A DNA stretch of 64,000 bases from CAWJJM01 sp963843275. GTDB lineage: Bacteria > Acidobacteriota > Thermoanaerobaculia > Multivoradales > JBCCEF01. This document shows positions 36,132 to 45,433 of this stretch, in pieces (positions within the stretch are counted from its first letter, which is position 1; every line of letters begins with the position of its first letter). Under the pieces are notes generated by a model. It saw only the letters and a program-made list of their open reading frames with translations. It was not told where the DNA came from and made no database searches. The translations under genes and the position numbers were made by a program. The stretch covers positions 434,001 through 498,000 of the forward strand of contig CAWJJM010000012.1 of NCBI GenBank assembly GCA_963843275.1, given 5' to 3'.

Positions 36132-37523
36132 GTGAGCGCTCCCCGCCTCGCCCGGCCACGCCACCGGCAGGTCCTGTCCGTCCTGGTGGCCGCCGCCGCG
36201 GTCCTCCGGCTCGGTCTGCTGGCGGGGAACGTGGCCCGGCACCCCGAGCTGTTCGCCGCGCCGGCGGCCTCGGTCCGGACCGCGGCGCCGCCGCCGCCGC
36301 ACGTGCCGCTCTTCGGTTTCGAGGCGGCGAACGTCGCCCGCGCCTGGGTCTGCCGCGGCCAGGGCTTCTCCAGCCCCTTCGCGGGCGACACCGGTCCCAC
36401 CGGCTGGGTCAGCCCGGGGATCGTCGCGGTCTACGCCGGCGCCTTCGCCGCCTTCGGCTGCACGAGCCCGGTCGCACCGCTCGCCCTGCTCGGCTTCGCC
36501 CTGGTCCTGTCGCTCCTCGGTGTCCTGCTCGCCCACGACCTGGCGCGCCGGCTGTTCGCCAGCCCACGGGCCGGGCTGTGGGCGGCGGCCGTCGTCGCCT
36601 TCTGGCCGTTCGACGCCGCGATGTTCGCCTCGCCGTCCCAGCTCGACCTGGGCGCCTACGGCTTCCTGTTCCTCCTGCTCGCCGATCTGGCGGTCCGCGG
36701 CGCCGCGGGCGGCGGTCGCGGCTGGGCGGTGGGCTTCGGGCTGACCGCCGGCCTCGCCACGCTGGCCTCGCCGGCGCTGGCGCCGGTCGCCGTCGTCCTG
36801 CTCGCCGCCGCGGTCGGCGGGCCGCGCCGGCGCCCGGCCGGCCGCCTCGCCACCGTGGCGGTCCTCTGGCTCCTCCTGGTGGGTCCGTGGATCGTCTTCC
36901 AGCACGGGCGGCTCGGCGGCTGGAGCTTCGTCAAGAGCAACCTGCCGTTCGAGCTCTACCTGGGCAACTACCCCGGGGTCGACGGCCACCTGCACGGCGA
37001 GGTCTACAAGCCGCTGCACCCGAGCCAGAGCCCGACGGCGTTCGCCGACTACCGCCGCCTGGGGGAGCGCGCCTTCATCCGCTCGCGCTTCGCCGAGTTC
37101 CGGGCCCGCTTCGAGCCGGCGCGCTTCGCCGCGGCCACCGGGCGCCGGATCGCCGGCTTCTTCGCCTGGTATTCGCCGCGGCCGTGGGAGGCGCCGGGCT
37201 GGCGGCGCTGGGTGAAGCTCGTCGCCGGGACCCTGCCGGGCACGGTGCTGGTGCTCTGGCTGGCGACGGGCGGGCCGCGACGGGCCGGGGAGGAGGTCCT
37301 GCTCGTGCTGGCGATCGTCGCCTACGCGGCCCCCTATCTGGTGACGCACGTGATGCCGCGCTACGTCCGCCCGATCGACGGCGTCCTCGCCGTCCTCGGG
37401 GTCGGGGTCGTCGACCGCCTGTGGGCGGGGCGGCGGGCGGCCGTACCGGCCCCGTCGCGGCAGCGCGCGCCGGCGGCGGACGGCGGCCCGGCGGCGGGTG
37501 GGCCCTCGTCGGGCGTGCAGTAA
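36132..37523 (+). CDS. Polytopic membrane protein, GT39/PMT-like glycosyltransferase
   Basis: 463 residues from a GTG start that matches a leaderless promoter. Hydrophobic helices begin at about residue 14. The large first loop ends in FEAANVARAWVCRGQGFSSP, and several helices follow to about residue 425. WVSPGIVAVYAGAF and the periplasmic LPFELYLGNYPGVDG are typical of PMT-like or ArnT-like GT-C proteins in Acidobacteriota-type genomes. The Ala/Pro-rich tail of about 35 residues is probably disordered. It should glycosylate a lipid or protein using a polyprenyl-linked sugar, which is inference. It is followed by a GalE-like gene after 31 bases. Confidence 0.78.
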   Translation: MSAPRLARPRHRQVLSVLVAAAAVLRLGLLAGNVARHPELFAAPAASVRTAAPPPPHVPLFGFEAANVARAWVCRGQGFSSPFAGDTGPTGWVSPGIVAVYAGAFAAFGCTSPVAPLALLGFALVLSLLGVLLAHDLARRLFASPRAGLWAAAVVAFWPFDAAMFASPSQLDLGAYGFLFLLLADLAVRGAAGGGRGWAVGFGLTAGLATLASPALAPVAVVLLAAAVGGPRRRPAGRLATVAVLWLLLVGPWIVFQHGRLGGWSFVKSNLPFELYLGNYPGVDGHLHGEVYKPLHPSQSPTAFADYRRLGERAFIRSRFAEFRARFEPARFAAATGRRIAGFFAWYSPRPWEAPGWRRWVKLVAGTLPGTVLVLWLATGGPRRAGEEVLLVLAIVAYAAPYLVTHVMPRYVRPIDGVLAVLGVGVVDRLWAGRRAAVPAPSRQRAPAADGGPAAGGPSSGVQ

Positions 37524-37554
37524 GCTCGCACGGGACGAGCGCCCCGCCGACGCC

Positions 37555-38589
37555 ATGTCCGACCCCCAGAGAACAGCGAGCCGACGCGACGGAGCCGGCA
37601 CGACGGGCACCTCGGGCGTCGTCGTGGTCACCGGGGGCGCCGGCTTCATCGGCTCGCACCTCGCCGACGCCTTCGTCGCCGACGGCGCCCGCGTGGTGGT
37701 GATCGACGACCTGTCGAGCGGCCGCCGGGAGAACGTGCCGGCGGCGGCGGAGCTCCACGTCCTCGACGTCCGGTCGCCCGAGGCGGCCTCCCTGGTCGAG
37801 CGGCTGCGGCCGGACCTGCTCGTCCACCAGGCGGCCCAGATGGACGTCCGCCGGTCGGTTGCGGACCCGGCCTTCGACGCCGACGTCAACGTCCGCGGCA
37901 CGCTGAACCTGCTCGAGGCGGCGCGCCGCGCCGGTACGGGGCGGGTGCTGTTCGCCTCCACCGGCGGCGCCATCTACGGCGAGCAGGAGGTCCATCCAGC
38001 GCCGGAGGAGCACCCGACCCGGCCGTTGTCGCCGTACGGGGTGGCCAAGCTGGCGGTGGAGCGCTACCTCGACTTCTACCACCTGCAGTACGGCATCGAC
38101 GCGGTCTGCCTGCGCTACGCCAACGTCTACGGGGAGCGGCAGAACCCGCACGGCGAAGCCGGGGTGGTGGCGATCTTCCTCGAGCGGCTGCTGGCGGGCG
38201 AGCGTTGCACCATCCACGGCGACGGGCGGCAGAGCCGCGACTACGTCCACGTCTCCGACGTGGTGCGCGCCAACCGGGCCGCCGCCGCGCTGCCCGCGGG
38301 TTCGGGCTTCCGGATCTACAACGTGGGCACCGGCGGCGAGACCGACGTCGTCGAGCTGCACCGTCTGCTGACGGCGGCGCTGGGGATCGAGCGCGCCCCC
38401 GTCCACGGGCCGGCCAAGCCGGGCGAACAGCGCCGCTCGTCGGTGGACGCCGGGCGCGCCCGGCGCGAGCTCGGCCTGCCGGAGCCGCTCGCCCTGGCCG
38501 CCGGCCTGCGGCGCACCGCGGAGTGGTTCCGGGCGCGGCGCGAGGCGGCCGGTGCCGCGGTCAGTCCCCCGCCTCCCCGCGCAAGCTGA
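37555..38589 (+). CDS. galE: UDP-glucose 4-epimerase-like SDR
   Basis: 344 residues from ATG 37555. A 20-residue polar leader precedes the Rossmann motif GGAGFIG (27-33) and VVVIDDLSSGRRENV. The catalytic region has LFASTGGAIYGE and the YxxxK of SPYGVAKLAVERYL. The substrate side has HGDGRQSRDYVHVSDVV and NVGTGGETDVVELH. These motifs are those of bacterial GalE and related UDP-hexose epimerases, although UDP-GlcNAc or UDP-glucuronate cannot be excluded. It probably provides UDP-galactose for the surrounding glycan genes. Its end overlaps the convergent lipoprotein gene by 29 bases. Confidence 0.83.
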   Translation: MSDPQRTASRRDGAGTTGTSGVVVVTGGAGFIGSHLADAFVADGARVVVIDDLSSGRRENVPAAAELHVLDVRSPEAASLVERLRPDLLVHQAAQMDVRRSVADPAFDADVNVRGTLNLLEAARRAGTGRVLFASTGGAIYGEQEVHPAPEEHPTRPLSPYGVAKLAVERYLDFYHLQYGIDAVCLRYANVYGERQNPHGEAGVVAIFLERLLAGERCTIHGDGRQSRDYVHVSDVVRANRAAAALPAGSGFRIYNVGTGGETDVVELHRLLTAALGIERAPVHGPAKPGEQRRSSVDAGRARRELGLPEPLALAAGLRRTAEWFRARREAAGAAVSPPPPRAS

Positions 38590-39385
38590 GCCGCCGGTCG
38601 AGCGCCGTGCCGTCGAGGTAGATCTCGACCTCGTCCACCCCCTCGAACTGGGTGGCGGTGGCCTCGAGCTGGTGGCGCACCCGCGGGTGGTCGCAGACCC
38701 CGCCGAGCCGCAGCTCGCCGGTGAGCTGGAGGCGGTAGACGCCGGGGTCCGCGGGCGCCTCCTCGACCCGTTCCACGGCGAGGTGCGAGCGGCCGAGGGC
38801 GTCGATCAGGTGGGCGGGGAGGTCGGCGCCCGACGACACCTCGAGCAGCGCCCGCACCGCCGCCGCCACCTTCCCGGCGGGTGTCGCGTCGGCGGCCGCC
38901 ACCGGCACGCGGACGGGCACCAGGCGATCCCCGCAGCCGAAGGTCTCCTCCGCCGGCGGGCCGACGCCGGCGGCGCGGTCGGTGCCCCCGGTGCTGCCCT
39001 CGGGGAGGACGAGGAAGATCGCCACCTCCGCGAGCGGGGGGGGCTCGGGGCCGGGCGCCGGGGCGACGCCGCCTGCCTCGCCGCCGGCCGGCGCCGCCTC
39101 CTCGGGGCCGGCGGGGGCGGCACCCGCGCCGTCCCCCGCCCCGGCGCCGGGCGCCTCGCCGGGCGCTCCGCCGGCCTGCGGCCCGGGCCGGGTCCCGGAC
39201 CCCGGGGAGGCGGTCGCGGGCGGGGCGGCGGGCGCCGCGGCCGGGCCGTCGGGCCCGGGGCGCTCGGCGGCCGGCGGGGGCGGGCCGCCGCAGGCGAGCA
39301 GCAGGCCGGCGGCGAGGAGGGCGGCGGCGGATCGGCGAGGGGCGGGCGGGGCGGGGGCGGGACGGTGCGCGGTCGGAGCTCTCAC
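38561..39385 (-). CDS. GerMN-domain lipoprotein
   Basis: 274 residues from GTG 39385, overlapping the thyX stop (GTGA). The signal ends with a lipobox LLLACGG, so Cys31 or thereabouts should be lipidated. Residues 35-125 are a Pro/Gly/Ala low-complexity stretch. The C-terminal 140 residues form a GerMN-like domain: VAIFLVLPEG, VPVRVPVAAADA, AAAVRALLEV, and YRLQLTGELRLGGVCDHPRVRHQL. The domain is named from sporulation and germination proteins but occurs widely in envelope lipoproteins of non-spore-formers. It is probably anchored in a membrane facing the periplasm. The function is unknown. Confidence 0.72.
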   Translation of the reverse strand: MRAPTAHRPAPAPPAPRRSAAALLAAGLLLACGGPPPPAAERPGPDGPAAAPAAPPATASPGSGTRPGPQAGGAPGEAPGAGAGDGAGAAPAGPEEAAPAGGEAGGVAPAPGPEPPPLAEVAIFLVLPEGSTGGTDRAAGVGPPAEETFGCGDRLVPVRVPVAAADATPAGKVAAAVRALLEVSSGADLPAHLIDALGRSHLAVERVEEAPADPGVYRLQLTGELRLGGVCDHPRVRHQLEATATQFEGVDEVEIYLDGTALDRRLSLRGEAGD

Positions 39386-40971
39386 AGCACCCGATCGTAC
39401 TCGCTGACGTCGATGCGCCACACCGGCACGCCGCAGTAGCGGCTCCCCTCCGGGCAGGGCGGCTTGACCCCGGCGCGGTCGCGCTGCCCGCACGGCGGCA
39501 GCAGCCAGCGGCCGAGCCGCGGGTGGCGCGCCCGCACCTGCTCGGCCTCGTCGACACTGGCGCGCCAGATCTCCTCCTGCGCGTTGTAGCAGAGGCGCAT
39601 GGTGAGCTTGTGGTGCAGGTGGAGCAGGTCGGCGGACTCGGTGAAGCGCACCGCCACCGCGTTGGGCAGCAGGTACTGGGTCAGCTCCGCCGGGACGCCC
39701 AGGCGGCGCAGGCGCGACATCCCCTCCCAGGCGCGGGCGCAGGCGTCGTGGAAGCGCCGCCGGACGGCCTCGTCACGCCGCAGCAGGACCGGCTCGACGA
39801 CGTCGGGCTGGCCGTCGACCTGGGCGGCGAGGATGGGGCGCGACCCGGGCGTCATCCGGTGCCGCTGGTCCTGGCTGTCGGCGGTGTGGGAGAGCTTCTT
39901 GCGGAAGGTGTAGTGGGCGTGCGAGAGACAGCGGGTCAGCTTCGAGACCGTGGTCAGGTTCAGCGACTCCCCGAAGTAGCGGTTCTCGGCCGGATCGAGC
40001 ACCAGGGCCAGCGCCGCGTCGTCGTCGAGCTCCGCCGGCGAGGCGCCGAGCACCTCGCGCACCGACTCCGCCACCGTCTCCTCGTTGGCGACCTTCCAGT
40101 CGATCAGCCGGCTGACCCGCCCGTCCAGGGAGGCGTCGAAGCGGGCGGCGAAGGCGGGGTCGACGCCGCCGTCCCGGCCCACCCGCTCGAAGGCCTGGGC
40201 CTCGAGGGTCTCGGCGAGGGGGATCGGCTCCTCGAGAACCTCGCGGTATCCCGGCTCGACCGCCAGCACCGCCGCGACCATCTTGCCCACCACCAGGCGC
40301 TGTTCGAGCGGCACGTCGTGCTGCTCCGCCAGCCGCCAGTAGCGGAACAGCGTCACCGCGCTGACGGTGTGGTAGAGGTACGCGAACGTCGCCACCGGCA
40401 GGACGTAGCGGGCCACTTCCTGCGCCTTCTTCTGGATGTCGCGCCGCCAGCGCTCGGGCGCGTGCCGCCGCGCCGGGAAGCGCTCGAAGAACGCCTCGGC
40501 CGCCACCGGGACCAGCGCCTCGCCGAGCTCCCGGTAGTCGCTGCCGAGGGCCTCGGCGGTGCGGCGGTAGACGGCCAGCGCCTCCCCGCTCAGCGGGGGC
40601 ACGGCGTACGACCCCTCGCGCACGGTGACGTAGCGCTGGCTCACCTGTTCGGAGTTGTAGAACGGGTGGCTGTGCAGGAACGACCACAGGAAGTGCCGGC
40701 TCACCCGGTCGAGGGTGAACTGGAAGTGGCCGTGCTGGAAGGTGGTGTGGTGGCCGGCGCGGTAGAGGTCGCGGGCCAGGCGGTCGCGGCGCGCGGTCAG
40801 CGTCACCACGCGCTCCGGCGGCTCGCCCACGCCCGCCACCTCCTCCGGCGTGATCACCCCGCGGCTCGAGTAGCAGGTGCGGGCGGTGGCCACCGCGTTG
40901 TCGTAGGGCCGCTGGAAGTGATTGACCAGCCGGACCTCCGGTTCCGGAGAGAGGAAGCGCGTGCTCAACAT
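39382..40971 (-). CDS. Tandem ThyX-like protein (FAD-dependent thymidylate synthase family)
   Basis: 529 residues from ATG 40971, about twice a normal ThyX. The N-terminal half has GHHTTFQHGHFQFTLDRVSR and NSEQVSQRYV (107-115), but the flavin-site RHR is replaced by H100-S-H102. The second half has LSHTADSQDQRHRMTPGSR with an intact RHR at 370-372, then LHLHHKLTMRLCYNAQEEIW, the ThyX C-terminal helix. The last 70 residues hold four Cys (about 461, 494, 506, 513), a possible metal site. ThyX makes dTMP from dUMP using FADH2 and methylene-THF. This paired version may be the cell's enzyme or a diverged relative. It is divergent from the PLP-enzyme gene. Confidence 0.8.
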   Translation of the reverse strand: MLSTRFLSPEPEVRLVNHFQRPYDNAVATARTCYSSRGVITPEEVAGVGEPPERVVTLTARRDRLARDLYRAGHHTTFQHGHFQFTLDRVSRHFLWSFLHSHPFYNSEQVSQRYVTVREGSYAVPPLSGEALAVYRRTAEALGSDYRELGEALVPVAAEAFFERFPARRHAPERWRRDIQKKAQEVARYVLPVATFAYLYHTVSAVTLFRYWRLAEQHDVPLEQRLVVGKMVAAVLAVEPGYREVLEEPIPLAETLEAQAFERVGRDGGVDPAFAARFDASLDGRVSRLIDWKVANEETVAESVREVLGASPAELDDDAALALVLDPAENRYFGESLNLTTVSKLTRCLSHAHYTFRKKLSHTADSQDQRHRMTPGSRPILAAQVDGQPDVVEPVLLRRDEAVRRRFHDACARAWEGMSRLRRLGVPAELTQYLLPNAVAVRFTESADLLHLHHKLTMRLCYNAQEEIWRASVDEAEQVRARHPRLGRWLLPPCGQRDRAGVKPPCPEGSRYCGVPVWRIDVSEYDRVL

Positions 40972-41084
40972 GTGGGGCCTCTTGACGCTCACTGTACGAC
41001 ATCTTGTGGCTGCGGGGAAGGACGGAGGTGGGGCGGAAGTGCGCCCCACCCCCTCGCGCGGCGCGCCGGCGGGCGGGGCTGCGG

Positions 41085-41090
41085 CATAAT
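41085..41090 (+). promoter_or_regulatory. CATAAT -10 box for the PLP-enzyme gene
   Basis: CATAAT ends 36 bases before ATG 41127, giving a leader of about 30 bases that contains GGGGAGGAG as ribosome site. No -35 is recognised. Confidence 0.35.
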
Positions 41091-41126
41091 CCGTGCGAGA
41101 GTGTCCACCCCGGGGAGGAGCGACCG

Positions 41127-42446
41127 ATGAAGCGGGACAGAAAGCGCAAGACGACCCATCCGGCGGCGGAGCACGCGCGGCCGGAATCGCTGATGATGAG
41201 CTTCGGCTATCGGCCCGAGTGGTCCGAGGGGGCGATCAAGCCGCCGATCTTCCAGACCTCGACCTTCGCCTTCAAGAGCGCCCGCGAGGGCAAGGAGTAC
41301 TTCGCCTGGGCCTACGGGCTCGAGGAGCGCGATCCGCTCAAGCCGATGGGGCTGATCTACAGCCGCCTGAACAACCCCAACCTCGAGATCGTCGAGGGGC
41401 GGTTGAACCTGTGGGACAAGGCGGCGGCGAGCGCCGTCTTCTCCTCGGGGATGGCGGCGATCTCCACCTCGATCCTGGCCACCGTGCCGCTGGGCTCGGG
41501 GGTCGTCTTCAGCGAGCCGGTCTACGGCGGCACCGACTTCCTGATGGAGCACGTGCTGCCGTCGATGGGCATCCGCACCCGCTGCTTCCCCGCCGGCGAG
41601 GACGCGGCGGCGGCGGAGCGCGAGATCGACGCGCTGGAGGCGTCCGGGAACCCCTGCCGGATGGTCTACCTGGAGACGCCGTCGAATCCCACGATCCTCT
41701 CCACCGACATCGCCGCGATGGCGGAGCTCGCCCACCGGCGGGGGGCGATCTGCGCGGTCGACAACACCCTGCTCGGCCCGCTCTACCAGCAGCCGCTCGC
41801 GCACGGCGCCGACCTGGTCATCTACTCGGCCACCAAGTACCTGGGCGGCCACAGCGACCTGGTGGCGGGCGCCGTGCTGGGGTCGGAGGAGCTGGTGGGG
41901 CAGGTCAAGATGCTGCGCACCATCCTCGGCAACATGCTCGACCCGCACTCGGCGTGGTTGCTGGCGCGCTCGCTGGAGACCGCCAAGCTGCGCATGACCT
42001 GCTCGCGCAAGAACGCCGAGAAGATCGCCCGCTGGCTCGACCGGCACCCGAAGGTGTCGCGGGTGCTCTACCCGGGCTTCCACGAGGACACGCGGCAGCG
42101 CGCCATCTTCGAGCGCCAGTGCTCCGGGGGCGGTGCCCTGCTCGCCTTCGAGCTCGCCGAGGGCGGCGAGGCGGCCGCCTTCCAGTTCCTCGACGCGGTG
42201 CGCCACGCGCGTCTGGCCGTGTCGCTGGGGGCCAACGAGACGCTCGTCGAGCACCCGGCGACGATGACCCACGCCGACGTGCCGGTGGAGCGGCAGCGGG
42301 AGATGGGGATCACCCCGGCCATGGTGCGGGTCGCGGTGGGGATCGAGCACCCGGACGACCTGATCGCCGACTTCGCCCGCGCGCTCGAGCAGGTCGGCGC
42401 CGGCACGACGGTGGCGCTCGACCCGGCGCTGCCGGCGTCGGTCTGA
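41127..42446 (+). CDS. Cys/Met-metabolism PLP enzyme (cystathionine gamma-synthase / methionine gamma-lyase type)
   Basis: 439 residues from ATG 41127, with a good GAGGAG upstream. The order of motifs is that of family PF01053: YSRLNNPNLEIVEGRL, FSSGMAAIS, YGGTDFL, LETPSNPTI, VDNTLLGPLYQQPL and the PLP lysine K237 in SATKYLGGHSDLVAGAV. The C-terminal domain has VSLGANETLVEHPATMTH, the usual substrate-specificity loop. The sequence does not decide between methionine gamma-lyase, cystathionine gamma-synthase and O-acylhomoserine sulfhydrylase. The ETLVEHPA and VEHPDD-like segments fit several of them. No other methionine-pathway gene lies nearby. Confidence 0.88.
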   Translation: MKRDRKRKTTHPAAEHARPESLMMSFGYRPEWSEGAIKPPIFQTSTFAFKSAREGKEYFAWAYGLEERDPLKPMGLIYSRLNNPNLEIVEGRLNLWDKAAASAVFSSGMAAISTSILATVPLGSGVVFSEPVYGGTDFLMEHVLPSMGIRTRCFPAGEDAAAAEREIDALEASGNPCRMVYLETPSNPTILSTDIAAMAELAHRRGAICAVDNTLLGPLYQQPLAHGADLVIYSATKYLGGHSDLVAGAVLGSEELVGQVKMLRTILGNMLDPHSAWLLARSLETAKLRMTCSRKNAEKIARWLDRHPKVSRVLYPGFHEDTRQRAIFERQCSGGGALLAFELAEGGEAAAFQFLDAVRHARLAVSLGANETLVEHPATMTHADVPVERQREMGITPAMVRVAVGIEHPDDLIADFARALEQVGAGTTVALDPALPASV

Positions 42447-42622
42447 GAGGTCCGGCGGCGGGTCCGGGCGCGCGGCGCCCGCCCGGCGCCGCCCGGCAGC
42501 GGGGGGGAGGCGGCCACCCGGCGGGGTGTCGCTCCGGCCGGCGCCTGCTGCGACCCTTGGCGGGGACGCGTGCGCGCCGCCGCGGCGGGCCCGCCGTCCG
42601 GCCGGCGCCCGTTCCCGCCGCC

Positions 42623-44725
42623 ATGAAGGGCACCACCCTCCGCCGCCGTCTGCAGTCGCTCCTCGTCCAGTGGTTCGTGGTGTTCCTGGCCGTGGCCGGG
42701 GTGGTGAGCGCCTTCGCCTTCGCCCGCTTCCGCCGCGACGCCGCCGAGGAGCGGCTGCTGCTCGCCCGTGCCGTGGCACAGTACCTCGACTCCTCGATCG
42801 GCAACGCCTTCCACGGTCTGGCGGCGCTCGCCGACGGCCTGCCGGCGCTCGACGAGTCCGCCGTGCCCCGACTGCGCTCGTTCCGCTTCCAGTCGCTGTT
42901 CCGCGACGAGATCTACGTGCTCGACACCGCCGGGCGGCCGCTGGTCGCCGACCCGGCCTTCGCCACGCCGCTACCGCGCCGCTGGCTCGAGGGCCGCGAG
43001 GAGGTGACACCGCTGCTCACCCCCGACGGCGCCACGCCGAGCGTCGCCATCGTCCAGCCGTTCCGCCGCCACGGGCGGTCGGGCTACCTGGTGGCGGAGA
43101 TGAACCCGCTCGGCTCCGGCGTCTCCGCCTTCCTGCAGAGCCTCACCGGCGGCCACCCCTTCGAAGTGGTCGTGGTCGACGGCAGCGGGAGGGTGATCGC
43201 CGCCCCCGACCAGAAGCAACTCTTCCGGCGCGCCCCGCGCGCCGCCGAGGTGACGGCGGCCGTAGCCGCCCGCCGCTCCTGGGTGGGGGAGACCGGGACC
43301 TGCACGATCTGCCCGGAGACCGGGGGAGGCGGCCGCTTCGTCGCCGCGGTCGAGCCGCTGGAGCTGGCTCCCTGGGGGGTGCTGGTGGTCGAGGAGGCGC
43401 GCCACGCCTATGCCGCGGTCTATGCGCTGCAGTGGGGCTTCGGTCTCGCCGCGCTGCTGCTCGGGCTGATGGGGGTGGTGCTGTTCCGCGGCGTGTCGCG
43501 CTCGGTGGTGCAGCCGATCCAGGAGCTGTCGCGCCAGGCCGACGAGCTGCGCCGCGGCAACCTCTCCACCCCGATCCACACCCGCGGCGACCGCGAGGTG
43601 GCGGTGCTCGGCGCGACCCTGGAGGGGGCGCGGCGCCAGCTCGCCTCGACCCTGGCGGAGCTGCGCTCGCTCAACGAGGACCTCGAGGGCCAGGTGGCCG
43701 GCCGCACCAGGGCCCTGCAGGAGCAGTACGAGGACCTCAAGCTGCTCCACGACCTCGCCGAGGTGACGGCGCGCGAGCGCGAGCCGGAGCGCTTCGTGCC
43801 GCGGGTGCTGCGCCTGCTGGCCGACCACTACGGCCTGGCGGCGGCGGCGATGGTGACCACGCCGCGGATGGAGCCGGCGCAGACCTACGTGCACCCGCCC
43901 GATCGCGAGCTGCCCTGGCTGGAGCCCGGCGCCGAGGCCCCGGCCGGCTGGCAGCGCCACGACCTCGTCTACCAGGGGCGTTCGAAGGCGCTGCTGTTCG
44001 TCGCCGCGGGAACGGGCGGGGAGACCTGGTTCCCCGAGGCGCTCGAGAACCAGCTCGCGCTGTCGCTGCACGGCGCCTACCTGCTGATCCGGACCGCCGC
44101 CCAGGACGCGCAGCGCAAGGCCCTGGTGCGCCGCCTGCTCGCCGCCGGCGAGGAGGAGCGGCGGCGCATCGCCCGCGAGCTCCACGACGAGATCTCGCAG
44201 CTGCTCACGGTGATCCAGCTCTCCCTCGACGACGTGGGCGGCGATGCCGCCGCGCTGGCCAAGGCGAAGGACCTGCTCACCCGCACCCAGCAGGAGGTGC
44301 ACCGGGTGATCTTCGACCTGCGCCCGTCGCTGCTCGACGACCTCGGGCTGGCCGCCGCCGTCAAGTGGTACGGCAACAACTACCTCGAGAAACAGGGGCT
44401 CGAGGTGCGCCTGGAGGTCGAGGAGGAGCTGCCGCTGCCGGCGGACGTCGAGATCTCGGTGTTCCGCATCTACCAGGAGATCGTCACCAACATCCTGCGC
44501 CACGCCGGCGCCGAGACGGTGTCGGTGGAGCTCTACCGCACCGCCGGCGAGCTGGTGCTGGCGGTGGAGGACGACGGCCGCGGCTTCGATCCGGCGGCCA
44601 AGTCCGAGGGGGTGGGGTTGGTGGGGATGCGCGAGCGCGCCGAGCTGGTCGGAGGTAGCATCCGCTTCGACAGCGAGCCCGGGATGGGCACCCACGTGCA
44701 ACTGCGCATCCCCCTGAGCGGCTGA
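42623..44725 (+). CDS. Membrane sensor histidine kinase, NarL/HisKA_3 type
   Basis: 700 residues from ATG 42623, placed before the first membrane helix (14-34). Residues 35-265 are an extracytoplasmic Cache-like sensor domain with a CxxC (C227, C230). The second helix spans 270-290, a HAMP runs to about 345, a coiled coil to 375, and a GAF-like segment to 480. The phosphoacceptor is H521 in RRRIARELHDEISQLL. The ATP-binding domain has NILRHAG, VEDDGRGFDP and GVGLVGMRERAEL. It phosphorylates the response regulator encoded 27 bases downstream. The sensed ligand is unknown; Cache domains often bind small organic molecules. Confidence 0.9.
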   Translation: MKGTTLRRRLQSLLVQWFVVFLAVAGVVSAFAFARFRRDAAEERLLLARAVAQYLDSSIGNAFHGLAALADGLPALDESAVPRLRSFRFQSLFRDEIYVLDTAGRPLVADPAFATPLPRRWLEGREEVTPLLTPDGATPSVAIVQPFRRHGRSGYLVAEMNPLGSGVSAFLQSLTGGHPFEVVVVDGSGRVIAAPDQKQLFRRAPRAAEVTAAVAARRSWVGETGTCTICPETGGGGRFVAAVEPLELAPWGVLVVEEARHAYAAVYALQWGFGLAALLLGLMGVVLFRGVSRSVVQPIQELSRQADELRRGNLSTPIHTRGDREVAVLGATLEGARRQLASTLAELRSLNEDLEGQVAGRTRALQEQYEDLKLLHDLAEVTAREREPERFVPRVLRLLADHYGLAAAAMVTTPRMEPAQTYVHPPDRELPWLEPGAEAPAGWQRHDLVYQGRSKALLFVAAGTGGETWFPEALENQLALSLHGAYLLIRTAAQDAQRKALVRRLLAAGEEERRRIARELHDEISQLLTVIQLSLDDVGGDAAALAKAKDLLTRTQQEVHRVIFDLRPSLLDDLGLAAAVKWYGNNYLEKQGLEVRLEVEEELPLPADVEISVFRIYQEIVTNILRHAGAETVSVELYRTAGELVLAVEDDGRGFDPAAKSEGVGLVGMRERAELVGGSIRFDSEPGMGTHVQLRIPLSG

Positions 44726-44752
44726 GCCGCCGCCCGCGAACGAGAGCCCCGC

Positions 44753-45409
44753 ATGGTCCGCATCGCCATCGTCGACGACCACGACCTGGTGCGCCAGGGT
44801 GTGCGCGCCCTGCTCGAGCAGGAGCCGGGATGGACGGTGGTGGGGGAGGCCGGCGACGGCCAGGAGGCGATCCGCCTGATCCGCGAGACCCACCCGGACG
44901 TCGTGCTCATGGACATCAGCCTGCCGGGCGGCCTGGGCGGGCTCGAGGTGACCGAGGCGGTGCTCAAGGAGCATCCCGACACCCGCATCGTCATCCTCAC
45001 CCAGTACGAGAACCGGGAGTACATCCGCCGCGCCATCCGCATCGGCGCCCACGGCTACCTTCCCAAGCGCAGCGTCGCCAGCCAGCTCAAGGAGGCCATC
45101 CGGGCGGTCCTCGCCGGCGGGCGCTACCTCCACCCCCTGGCCGCGGGCGAGCTCGCCGAGATGGTCGCCACCGGCCGCACGCTGGACGAGGACGACTACG
45201 AGAGCCTGACCCCGCGCGAGAAGCAGGTCTTCAAGCTCCTCGCCGAGGGCAAGACCAGCCGCGACATCGCCAAGTACCTGGGGATCAGCCTGAAGACGGC
45301 GATGACCCACCGCACCAACGTGATGGCCAAGCTCGAGGTCCACTCCCGCGGCGAGGTCATCAAGTACGCCCTGCGCAAGGGCATCATCCAGCTCGACGAA
45401 CAGGGATAG
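44753..45409 (+). CDS. NarL/LuxR-family response regulator
   Basis: 218 residues. The receiver domain has D8-D9, the phosphoacceptor D54 in DVVLMDISLPGG, and the later switch and Lys positions ILTQYEN and HGYLPKRS. The C-terminal LuxR helix-turn-helix is LTPREKQVFKLLAEGKTSRD through AKLEVHSRGEVIKYAL. It pairs with the kinase directly upstream, and the two together are a complete two-component system. The target genes are not known; the adjacent secreted-protein gene is one candidate. Confidence 0.92.
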   Translation: MVRIAIVDDHDLVRQGVRALLEQEPGWTVVGEAGDGQEAIRLIRETHPDVVLMDISLPGGLGGLEVTEAVLKEHPDTRIVILTQYENREYIRRAIRIGAHGYLPKRSVASQLKEAIRAVLAGGRYLHPLAAGELAEMVATGRTLDEDDYESLTPREKQVFKLLAEGKTSRDIAKYLGISLKTAMTHRTNVMAKLEVHSRGEVIKYALRKGIIQLDEQG

Positions 45410-45433
45410 ACTGCCGCGCCGGGAGGGACGAGC

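Noticed and set aside
38830..39300. Tandem repeat in the GerMN lipoprotein gene
   Set aside because: The Pro/Gly/Ala stretch is low-complexity coding sequence without a regular unit.
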